22,110 nt of DNA, taken from assembly GCA_964396965.1 (NCBI GenBank), contig CAYNGD010000026.1:1-22110 (forward strand), written 5' to 3'. The notes under the pieces are model-generated. The model was not told where the DNA came from. It searched no databases and was given only the letters and a program-made list of their open reading frames with translations. Shown one piece after another: positions 15,781 to 22,055 of this stretch; within the stretch, counting starts at the first letter, position 1; every line of letters begins with the position of its first letter. Both the position numbers and the translations under genes were made by a program. The stretch is from JABMRW01 sp964396965. Its GTDB lineage: Bacteria; Chloroflexota; Dehalococcoidia; Dehalococcoidales; BS750m-G39.

Positions 15781-15825
15781 AACGCTCCCGACCTGCTTTC
15801 TAAATCCCGTTGTAATAACTCCGTA

Positions 15826-15854
15826 ATTCTATTCTATAAGCAATATCCCGTCAA
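15826..15854 (-). promoter_or_regulatory. Promoter of the PAS receptor gene
   Basis: On the minus strand, TTGACG (15849-15854, five of six) and TAGAAT (15826-15831, five of six) are separated by 17 bp. The predicted start near 15819 gives a leader of about 38 nt. The receptor can therefore be expressed independently of the MerR/DsrMK operon upstream. Confidence 0.6.
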
Positions 15855-15924
15855 CAAAGGCCAATACTGTTTGAAAAAAGGAATGGGATGAATACTGTAT
15901 CCGGCATCAGTGTTAGCAAGCAGG

Positions 15925-16374
15925 CTACGATTCATGGAAAACCCTACCGCTGGTCACGTCATCAGGCTCGGCTACTTCCAGAGGTGGTGATACACCCGTC
16001 CGCAGTGTACAACCAGTGCACGGGTCTTCCAGGCTGGCCACCTGGCAGTAGCTGTCCTCCTCCTTCCAGCACGGCTTGACGCTACCCCCGTGCCTGGAGC
16101 TGTGTACACAACCGGTGCAGTCGGGAGTTTTCCAGCATGGGTAGAGACGCAAATAATAGATTATAGCCCTCTGAGTCAGGCCTTCGCCAGCGAGTTTGCG
16201 GATGAAACGCAAATGTTTAAGGTCGTTTTCGGAGAAGAAGCGCTTGCCACTCCTTCGTTGCGGTGGCTTGACGACGCCTGATGTCTCCCACACCCTGATG
16301 GTCTCAGGGTGTATTCCCAGCATCTCGGCCACTACCCCGATGGTATAGCGAGGATAGTGCTGGTCAGCCTTCAA
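15925..16374 (-). CDS. MerR-type regulator with cysteine-rich C-terminus
   Basis: The 149-residue protein begins with a MerR/HspR-type winged helix-turn-helix (about 8-75: YTIGVVAEMLGIHPETIRVWE, then KRFFSENDLKHLRFIRKLAGEGLT). Instead of a long dimerisation helix plus drug- or metal-binding tail, it has a short cysteine-rich domain: C80, C86, C89, C102, C110, C119, C122. The pattern CWKTPDCTGC ... PCWKEEDSYC ... PCTGC suggests a bound metal or Fe-S cluster and a redox or metal-sensing role (inference). TTG start at 16374 is fixed by an excellent AAGGAGG five bases upstream. It lies 41 bp after the DsrK-like gene in the same direction, so it is probably the last gene of that operon and may control it. 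Confidence 0.85.
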   Translation of the reverse strand: MKADQHYPRYTIGVVAEMLGIHPETIRVWETSGVVKPPQRRSGKRFFSENDLKHLRFIRKLAGEGLTQRAIIYYLRLYPCWKTPDCTGCVHSSRHGGSVKPCWKEEDSYCQVASLEDPCTGCTLRTGVSPPLEVAEPDDVTSGRVFHES

Positions 16375-16415
16375 TGTCTCCTCCTTGCTACGCCCGAGGT
16401 ACGGAAGCTGCCACG

Positions 16416-18062
16416 TTATCTAGTAGTCCCATTCCTGACCTCCACGGTCTCCGGCGCAGGCACCGCTTCCAGGAACGGCCTGGGAATATCCGCCATGGCA
16501 TTCACGATCAACTCAGCGAGCCCAGTGTAATGTATATTGCAGAGCTCTTCAAGATTGTAGTAACTTATCAGGTCCCTGAACTGCGCCTTGCAGTTGGAGC
16601 AGGGGGCACAGACATATTTTATGGTCTCCGGGCCAATGACATCCTGAAATACGTCCAGAATCTGCTTCACCTTCATCCTGCCAGCAATGCCGAGTTTCCA
16701 ATCATGCAGATTGGCGCCAGTCATGATGGCAAAGCCAGAGCCTCCGCCGCAACAGTAATTGTTGACACCGTGGGGGTTCATCTCACGGAACTGGGGGGCG
16801 ATTTGCTTCAGGATGCGGCGCTGTGGTGCCACGATGCCAGCTAGCCTGACGGTATTGCAAGGGTCATGCAGGGTAACCGGGAAATCGTTTCTCATAGGGT
16901 CGAGCTTTAATTTACCGCTGCTGACAATTTCTTCTAGTACCGGGAAACAGCTTTCCCGGGGGATGTTAAGTTCAGGGGGGTAAACCCTGTCCGATATCAC
17001 GATGGATGCCTTGTGGGCATGCCCGCATTCACCGATGACAATCCTACCCACATTCAGCTCCTTGGCTGCTTTTGCCTGGCTCATGGCTACTTTCGCCAAC
17101 TGGACATCATCATACCAGACGCCGTAATTTACTGCTTCATAGCCACCCAACTCGCTGGAAAGCGTCCAGCTTAACCCCGCCTTTTCAAAGATAATAGCGA
17201 AAGCAGCGATATTCTCTGGCCAAGACATGTACTCACCGGTATTGTGGATGAGTAGGATATCTGCTCCCTTCTTGTTGACCGGTATCCTTATCTTCAGTCC
17301 GGTCTTATCTGCGATGTCCTCCTCAATAAACTCGATGGTGTTCAAAAATGCCTTCGGGGACATTCCCGTGCTTGAGCCGACCTTCAGTTGCAGAACGGTA
17401 CCCTTGTCATGCAGTTCCTTGGGCGCGATACCCATCTCTTGGCTAAAGAGCTTTCGCAGCTCGTGGGTCACTAGGCCATTGTCAATGCCCAGGGGGCAGG
17501 TCTGAGCGCACCGGCGGCATATGGTACAGCGGTAGGCTGCCTCCGCCAGCCGGGCTACGGTAGTCCAGTTAAGGTCGATATCGTCTCCGTTCAACCGGGA
17601 GAGGAGTCCGTTGCCCCCGTTGATGTATTTATGGTATATCCGCCTCAGTATTTCAGAACGCCAGGTAGGCCGGTATATCTCCTGGCGTCCACTGGTCGTG
17701 TACACGGGGCAGGCTTCATTACATGTTTGACATTTGACGCAATTATCCATGGTTATGGTAAGAGGCTGGATAAAGGTCCAGTTATCTGGCACGGAGAATA
17801 GTTTTTTCAGGCCGTCCAGAAACTTTTGCACCAGAGCTTCTTCCTCTTCCTTGTTCTGCGGTTTGGGTATGTAGCAGGCAGTTATTCCGTCTAACGACAT
17901 CTCGTAATTACGCTCATTTTCCTCCTTCATGCCAGAGGTTATCTCCCCCTGGAGCTTCTCTAGTGGGTAGGGTAATTCCAGCAAGCGCCTACCATTCAGG
18001 TCGGCCATCGGCTTACCGCTGTTTTTGCTGATATCACTTAGACTGAATCCTTTTTTTGTCAC
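16416..18062 (-). CDS. DsrK/HdrD-like iron-sulfur subunit
   Basis: The 548-residue cytoplasmic Fe-S protein resembles the catalytic subunit of DsrMK/Hme and heterodisulfide-reductase complexes. Two ferredoxin-type 4Fe-4S motifs are complete: C108, C111, C114, C118 (CVKCQTCNEACP) and C179, C182, C185, C189 (CTICRRCAQTCP). A CCG domain follows: C402 (LHDPCNT), C437-C438 (NNYCCGGGSGF) and C485/C488 (CAPCSNC), predicted to bind the noncubane 4Fe-4S centre that cleaves disulfides. An earlier half-site is reduced to GECGHAH (C346). The family takes electrons from the DsrM cytochrome b and reduces a dithiol/disulfide substrate, for DsrK the DsrC trisulfide. The start is GTG, overlapping the DsrM stop by 4 bp. 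Assignment to the DsrK/HmeD group rather than HdrD rests on length and on the adjacent DsrM- and DsrC-like genes. Confidence 0.88.
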   Translation of the reverse strand: MTKKGFSLSDISKNSGKPMADLNGRRLLELPYPLEKLQGEITSGMKEENERNYEMSLDGITACYIPKPQNKEEEEALVQKFLDGLKKLFSVPDNWTFIQPLTITMDNCVKCQTCNEACPVYTTSGRQEIYRPTWRSEILRRIYHKYINGGNGLLSRLNGDDIDLNWTTVARLAEAAYRCTICRRCAQTCPLGIDNGLVTHELRKLFSQEMGIAPKELHDKGTVLQLKVGSSTGMSPKAFLNTIEFIEEDIADKTGLKIRIPVNKKGADILLIHNTGEYMSWPENIAAFAIIFEKAGLSWTLSSELGGYEAVNYGVWYDDVQLAKVAMSQAKAAKELNVGRIVIGECGHAHKASIVISDRVYPPELNIPRESCFPVLEEIVSSGKLKLDPMRNDFPVTLHDPCNTVRLAGIVAPQRRILKQIAPQFREMNPHGVNNYCCGGGSGFAIMTGANLHDWKLGIAGRMKVKQILDVFQDVIGPETIKYVCAPCSNCKAQFRDLISYYNLEELCNIHYTGLAELIVNAMADIPRPFLEAVPAPETVEVRNGTTR

Positions 18063-19024
18063 TCGGTGACTCCTTTCTTCACCCGCGGTGCAGGCTTGGC
18101 AGTGGGCTGTTCCCTGACGATGTCACTCCAGCGTCCAAGAGCTTGAACATGGGGAGCAGTCCAGCTTAGCGGCAGGTCGTGAAGAGGACCGAGCTTGCTT
18201 TCCAGGCTGCTGCCTCTCAGGTTGGGCGCATCATCCCAACGTATCTTGTGGTAGGTGAACCACTTGGCAAAGAAGTGCATCATATTGGTAAAAGGCAGAT
18301 AGGCCGTCGTGATCAGGACCAGCAGTATATGAGAAATTGTAAGCGGGCTTATACCGGGGACGCCGCTGAAAGTCAGCAGGCTCACAAAATACTGCCGATC
18401 AACGGCAAAAACATGGTCGTAAAGCGCCCAGGAAACTAGGCCAGTCAGAAAGAGGGCCAGTATGAGAATAATGTTAAAGTATTCTATTCTCCTAGTATAG
18501 GGCCTGAGGTCTGCGTTGAAAATTCTCCTTATCAGCAGGGCCGCGCTGCCCAGAGTCCCAAATATCAGGGCAATGCCGCCCACCACCGTCGTGGCATAGT
18601 AGAGAAACTGGCCCCAGAGAGCGGGAGACATGCCCGAAATCTGTATGCCACCGATTTGTGTTAGCGCGCCGGCGATAAGGGCGGCAATAAACACCATGAA
18701 CGTGAAAACACCGATATGGAACGGAAAAACATAGTACCAATAGGGCTTGTTAAGGCGGTAATACTCCTTAAACCAGATCACCTCCTCGCCCATGAATTTC
18801 ATTTCTTTAAGAAAACTTTTTTCTTCCCTGGGGGAAGACCACCACTCCCTATCCTCCAGGTAGGAACCTCCCAGCGGTCGGTTTTTCTCACCGACGAGGG
18901 GGTAAAGCTCCCACCTTAGATGGACCGGCATTCTCGCATACTTCGCCAGCCTTGTCAGATAAATGATGATAATCAAGGCTATGAAAGCGTAAGTTACTAT
19001 CTGCAGCCATGTCACACTTTCCAC
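18059..19024 (-). CDS. DsrM/NarI-like cytochrome b membrane subunit
   Basis: The 321-residue protein has about five membrane segments (7-27, 100-122, 138-160, 183-203, 228-248) and resembles the NarI/DsrM family of quinol-oxidising cytochrome b subunits. Candidate haem ligands within or next to helices are H103 (FPFHIGVF), H232 (TISHILLVL) and H250 (NMMHFFAK). An unusually long soluble loop separates TM1 and TM2. The family oxidises menaquinol and passes electrons to the associated DsrK-type subunit, whose gene overlaps this one by 4 bp. The start is GTG at 19024, supported by AGGAGG five bases upstream. No separate DsrJ, DsrO or DsrP genes are present, so this looks like a minimal DsrMK-type two-subunit complex. 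Confidence 0.87.
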   Translation of the reverse strand: MESVTWLQIVTYAFIALIIIIYLTRLAKYARMPVHLRWELYPLVGEKNRPLGGSYLEDREWWSSPREEKSFLKEMKFMGEEVIWFKEYYRLNKPYWYYVFPFHIGVFTFMVFIAALIAGALTQIGGIQISGMSPALWGQFLYYATTVVGGIALIFGTLGSAALLIRRIFNADLRPYTRRIEYFNIILILALFLTGLVSWALYDHVFAVDRQYFVSLLTFSGVPGISPLTISHILLVLITTAYLPFTNMMHFFAKWFTYHKIRWDDAPNLRGSSLESKLGPLHDLPLSWTAPHVQALGRWSDIVREQPTAKPAPRVKKGVTE

Positions 19025-19129
19025 TGATTCCTCCTGCTATTAAAAAGTACACTTGCTCGGTTGTATGGATACACGGGCATATACTTTCCCGCTGCGCTGA
19101 GACCGAACCGAATGGAACAGTCCTGCCAA

Positions 19130-19459
19130 TCAAAAATAGACCTTTGTCACTACTCTGTATGGCATTCCAGCGTACTTGCAGGCACTCTTAGCCAGCCCTT
19201 CAGGGAAGAGGCTCTTGAGCTCTCGCAGGGAGATGCCGGTTTTCCTGACCAGCATGCGCACCGGAGGTGCGGACTCCCATTCCAGGTAGTACTGCCTCAA
19301 GAAGTCGATCACCCGCCAGTGGTCCTCTGTCAGACCCTGGGGCATCTTGCTCTGGGCGAGGATTTCGGCCACCTCTTTTGTCCATTTGTCGGCATCCAAC
19401 AGGTACCCGTCCCGGTCCAGTTCCGGTAGTGTTGTGTGGTCTTGCTCTCTGTTAGCCAT
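19130..19459 (-). CDS. DsrC/TusE-family protein with only the inner cysteine
   Basis: The 109-residue protein is a DsrC/TusE/RspA-family sulfur-carrier homologue: DRDGYLLDADKWTKEVAE, LTEDHWRVIDFLRQYYLE, PPVRMLVRKTG, and the arm LFPEGLAKSACKYAGMP. In true DsrC the C-terminal arm has CysB, then CysA as the penultimate residue; TusE keeps only CysA; RspA has neither. This protein keeps one cysteine, C94, at the CysB position, and ends YRVVTKVYF with no CysA. Start ATG is preceded by AGAGGTGA. It is the first gene of the operon, 105 bp ahead of the DsrM-like gene. Either it works by a different chemistry, or it is a regulatory or scaffold relative. Neither other frame restores a terminal cysteine. 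Confidence 0.88.
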   Translation of the reverse strand: MANREQDHTTLPELDRDGYLLDADKWTKEVAEILAQSKMPQGLTEDHWRVIDFLRQYYLEWESAPPVRMLVRKTGISLRELKSLFPEGLAKSACKYAGMPYRVVTKVYF

Positions 19460-19561
19460 TGTCTTTCACCTCTTTTCTCTGATCTTTTTTCTTCTCTGAA
19501 CGGTCTGGAAGCATGCTATGTCGGATTTTGTAAGAGAGCCCATCCTTTCGCTTTAATTAGC

Positions 19562-19579
19562 TTAAATAGAATTATTTAA
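19562..19579. promoter_or_regulatory. 18-bp palindrome downstream of the DsrC-operon promoter
   Basis: Perfect 7-bp arms TTAAATA and TATTTAA flank a 4-bp spacer. Relative to the minus-strand promoter at 19593-19621 (predicted start near 19586) it lies at about +7 to +24, a position where a bound protein would repress. The cognate regulator is unknown. Confidence 0.4.
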
Positions 19580-19592
19580 ATCTCCTAGTTCG

Positions 19593-19621
19593 ACTATACT
19601 ACCTTGGTGCCAATGAGATAA
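19593..19621 (-). promoter_or_regulatory. Probable DsrC-DsrMK-MerR operon promoter
   Basis: On the minus strand, TATAGT (19593-19598) is preceded by a poor -35 TTATCT (19616-19621) with a 17-bp spacer. The predicted start near 19586 gives a leader of about 127 nt. The weak -35 suits a promoter needing activation. Confidence 0.35.
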
Positions 19622-19622
19622 C

Positions 19623-19681
19623 GGGCTAAATCTCGGTATAAAAGACCGCATAGTGGCCATTTGTATCGGACCATTTAGCCC
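19623..19681. promoter_or_regulatory. Widely spaced 9-bp inverted repeat between divergent promoters
   Basis: GGGCTAAAT (19623-19631) and ATTTAGCCC (19673-19681) are perfect inverted copies 50 bp apart centre to centre. They lie between the DsrC-operon promoter and the GAF-kinase promoter. The left copy is centred about 41 bp upstream of the predicted operon start, a classical activator position. Confidence 0.45.
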
Positions 19682-19696
19682 TTATTATCCAGCTTT

Positions 19697-19725
19697 TTAC
19701 CGGATTCACGGGATTGTGTTACACT
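19697..19725 (+). promoter_or_regulatory. Probable GAF-kinase promoter, extended -10
   Basis: TACACT (19720-19725) is preceded by TG plus one base. The -35 (TTACCG, 19697-19702) is poor, with a 17-bp spacer. The predicted start near 19732 precedes the ribosome binding site AGGTGA at 19743-19748. Confidence 0.35.
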
Positions 19726-19755
19726 ATTAGTAATTAGTAGCTAGGTGATGGCGAA

Positions 19756-20988
19756 ATGAAGGATGCAGGAAACGGACAAATGAGGGAACGGCTGGGGAGG
19801 GTCAACCTTGTCCTGCGCACTCTGCGGAATGTTGACCAGGTCATCCTCGAAGAAACGAATAGGGAGCGACTGATTAAAGGCGTGTGTCAGAGTCTGGTAG
19901 CAATACGGGGCTATTACAATGTCTGGATACTCCTGCTTGATAAAGACGGAAAGTACGAAATGACAGCTGAATCGGGACTTGGGAATGCCTTCCGCCTTCT
20001 TGACGAAAAGTTGAAGAGAGAAGGCCCTTCTAAGTGCGGTCGTCAGGCGCTGGAACAGTCGAGTCCCGTCGTCGTGAGAGACCCTGTCCTTGTTTGTACG
20101 GACTGCCCGCTTTCCGGGGGTTATCGGGGTCGGGGTGGTATCACCTCGCGTTTGTACTACCGGGGGAAGCTTTACGGGCTCCTCTGTGCCTCCATTCCTT
20201 CGAGCCTGGTCGAAGAGGAGGAAGAGTGCGTGCTTTTCGATGAGATAGCCCGGGACGTGGCTTTTGCTCTACACAAAATCGAACTTGAGGAAGAACACGA
20301 ACGTGCTCAGGGAAACCTCCGGGTCTACGCCGAACAGGCAATCATGGCACAGGAGGAAGAGCGCAAGCGTATCGCGTGGGAATTGCATGATGAGACGGCT
20401 CAAGCTCTGGCCAGTCTCGGTATGGACATCGGCGCGCTGGTTAAAAATAAGAAATTAAGCTCGATGCAGATTTCCGAAGGCCTAAAGACTTTGCAAACTA
20501 AAACTGAGTCTATACTGGAGGGCGTGCGCGCTTTGAGCAAAGCCCTGCGGCCGCCCCTGCTCGAGGAATTTGGCCTGCTAGCGGCACTTAGGGGACTCAT
20601 CACTGAGCTGGTGGAGCAGCAGCAGATAAAGGTCCGGTTCGATGTAGAAGGGACTTCCCGGCGTCTCAGTCCAGACACCGAGATTACCATGTATCGTGTT
20701 GCCCAGGAGGCCTTTTCCAACGTCAAGAAACACGCCGCGGCCAGCGAATGTTCGCTGGTGATGAGATATTCCCCGAGAAAAGTGGTTCTTGAAATACGTG
20801 ACAACGGCTGCGGGTTCGCCATTCGGGAGACGTCCGATAGCCTCGCCTACTCAGGCAAGCTGGGTCTGGTCAGTATGCAGGAACGCGCTAGACGGATTGG
20901 CGGAAAACTCAGTATCAAATCGCGCCCGGGCAAAGGCACGGTAGTCCGACTGGAACTGTCTGCCAAGAGTACAGTCTCTCAGGCCTAG
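19756..20988 (+). CDS. Soluble GAF histidine kinase (NarX/LiaS class, HisKA_3)
   Basis: The 410-residue cytoplasmic kinase has no membrane segment. A GAF domain spans about 35-175 and contains C94 and a CTDCPL motif (C114, C117), a cysteine cluster that could hold a metal, haem or Fe-S centre (inference). A coiled linker (176-200) leads to the HisKA_3 H-box RKRIAWELHDETAQ with phospho-acceptor H211 and the HDxxxQ signature. The HATPase domain follows: AQEAFSNVKKHA (N322) and DNGCGF (349-354), ending in IKSRPGKGTVVRLEL. ATG 19756 is preceded by AGGTGA. It is divergent from the DsrC operon and convergent with a NarL-type regulator, its likely partner. It may also serve the kinase-less PAS receptor. 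Confidence 0.93.
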   Translation: MKDAGNGQMRERLGRVNLVLRTLRNVDQVILEETNRERLIKGVCQSLVAIRGYYNVWILLLDKDGKYEMTAESGLGNAFRLLDEKLKREGPSKCGRQALEQSSPVVVRDPVLVCTDCPLSGGYRGRGGITSRLYYRGKLYGLLCASIPSSLVEEEEECVLFDEIARDVAFALHKIELEEEHERAQGNLRVYAEQAIMAQEEERKRIAWELHDETAQALASLGMDIGALVKNKKLSSMQISEGLKTLQTKTESILEGVRALSKALRPPLLEEFGLLAALRGLITELVEQQQIKVRFDVEGTSRRLSPDTEITMYRVAQEAFSNVKKHAAASECSLVMRYSPRKVVLEIRDNGCGFAIRETSDSLAYSGKLGLVSMQERARRIGGKLSIKSRPGKGTVVRLELSAKSTVSQA

Positions 20989-21019
20989 AAAGACAGCCAA
21001 TACCGGCGGGCAAAGCGTT

Positions 21020-21739
21020 CTACTGTTCGGGTAACCCCAGGTCGTCCATGGACAAGAGCCCCATTCTCATGCCCTGAATAACAACCTCGGTCCTAGAGCT
21101 TACGTGTAGTATAGAGAAAATATTATCCAGGAGTCTCTTAACGGTACGCAAACTCAGCCCAAGCTCTGAGGCAATCTGTTTGTTAGTCATGCCGCGAGCA
21201 GCCAGCTTTATTACTTGCAGTTCTCTGGTGGATAGTCTATCTCCAGCCGGCAGGAGCGCCGGTTTCAGCGGGTATCTAGCTGCCAGTTCAAGCAGTCGCT
21301 TTCCGATGGCAGGAGACAACACCATCTCGCCGCTGATTACCCCGTGGATGGCATGAACTATCTCTTCGCCGAAGACACTCTTGGTCAGATACCCGGCAGC
21401 CCCGGCCTCAAGAATCTCCAGAGCATGCTGTTCATCGCTGTGAATGGTCAATACGAGCACCGCTATTTCCGGGCGTTTCCCCTTAATCAGGCGTGTCGCC
21501 TCAAGTCCATCAAGCTCTGGCATGGTGATGTCCATGAGAACAATGTCCGGTCGCATTTCGTTAGCCATCCGGACGGCTTCAACACCGTCCGAGGCCTCGC
21601 CAATAACCTCGAAATCGGATACATCCTCTAGGACAGCTCTCACCGACCGCCGGAATAATGGATGGTCATCCGCAATAAGTATGGTTGTCTTATTCCTCTT
21701 TCTAGTATGGGAAGGCTGTTCCGTATCTTTAGCCTGCAT
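21020..21739 (-). CDS. NarL/LuxR-type response regulator
   Basis: The 239-residue protein has an N-terminal receiver (about 17-135) with acidic D24/D25, phospho-acceptor D70 (DIVLMD), T97 and K119 (YLTKS). The C-terminal LuxR-type helix-turn-helix starts at LSTRELQVIKLAARGMTNKQ and continues through LSLRTVKRLLDNIFSILH. This is the usual partner class for HisKA_3 kinases, and such a kinase gene converges on it with a 31-bp gap. No Shine-Dalgarno precedes ATG 21739; instead a 30-codon ORF with a perfect one ends a single base upstream, so translation is probably coupled. A leaderless alternative exists: TTGTGC-17 bp-TAAAAT (21749-21777) would start transcription at about 21742. Confidence 0.94.
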   Translation of the reverse strand: MQAKDTEQPSHTRKRNKTTILIADDHPLFRRSVRAVLEDVSDFEVIGEASDGVEAVRMANEMRPDIVLMDITMPELDGLEATRLIKGKRPEIAVLVLTIHSDEQHALEILEAGAAGYLTKSVFGEEIVHAIHGVISGEMVLSPAIGKRLLELAARYPLKPALLPAGDRLSTRELQVIKLAARGMTNKQIASELGLSLRTVKRLLDNIFSILHVSSRTEVVIQGMRMGLLSMDDLGLPEQ

Positions 21740-21740
21740 A

Positions 21741-21833
21741 TCAATTGTATTTTACTTCAACGGACCCGGCGGCACAAATCTTTACCCGTAGCTTGTTTAC
21801 ATTGACTCGGAATCTGGTTACACGCGCAATCAT
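21741..21833 (-). CDS. 30-residue basic small ORF coupled to the response regulator
   Basis: The ORF begins ATG at 21833 after a perfect AGGAGG (21841-21846) with a 7-nt spacer, and ends TGA at 21741. One base then separates it from the regulator's ATG (TGA-T-ATG). The peptide starts MIARVTRFRVNVNKLRVKIC and is strongly basic. It has no recognised family. It could be a leader peptide that couples or gates translation of the regulator, or a small protein in its own right. The Shine-Dalgarno and junction geometry are the evidence; conservation is untested. Confidence 0.5.
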   Translation of the reverse strand: MIARVTRFRVNVNKLRVKICAAGSVEVKYN

Positions 21834-21881
21834 GGTATGTCCTCCTATAAAGTACAACGAAGCCCTTCTAACCAGGTAAGC

Positions 21882-21897
21882 GGTATTGTATAATACC
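21882..21897. promoter_or_regulatory. Palindrome overlapping TATAAT-like boxes on both strands
   Basis: GGTATT and AATACC are perfect inverted 6-bp arms around GTAT. The plus strand contains TATAAT (21889-21894) and the minus strand TATTAT (21890-21895), so the site could be a symmetrical -10 or operator upstream of the small ORF and regulator. The -35 boxes are poor on both strands. Confidence 0.35.
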
Positions 21898-22055
21898 CAC
21901 AGGTATCGCTATGCAAGAAGCCGACTTATACTTGACCAGTGTAGACCTTTGCCGTTACTGGCCGGCGAATGTTGAAATATCGTGCAAGGATTTTATGACT
22001 CGCTTGGCGGCAGGAAAAGGCGATATAGAAGATTACGCCTTTCTCAAAGTAGTTA

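Noticed and set aside
19130..19132. TGA ending the DsrC-like gene as a possible selenocysteine codon restoring a C-terminal Cys/Sec
   Set aside because: The frame stays open for about 30 more codons, but no clear SECIS hairpin follows, the downstream residues do not resemble a DsrC tail, and family members end near this point.
20989..21019. Bidirectional terminator between the kinase and regulator genes
   Set aside because: The 31-bp gap has no stable hairpin followed by a T-run on either strand.
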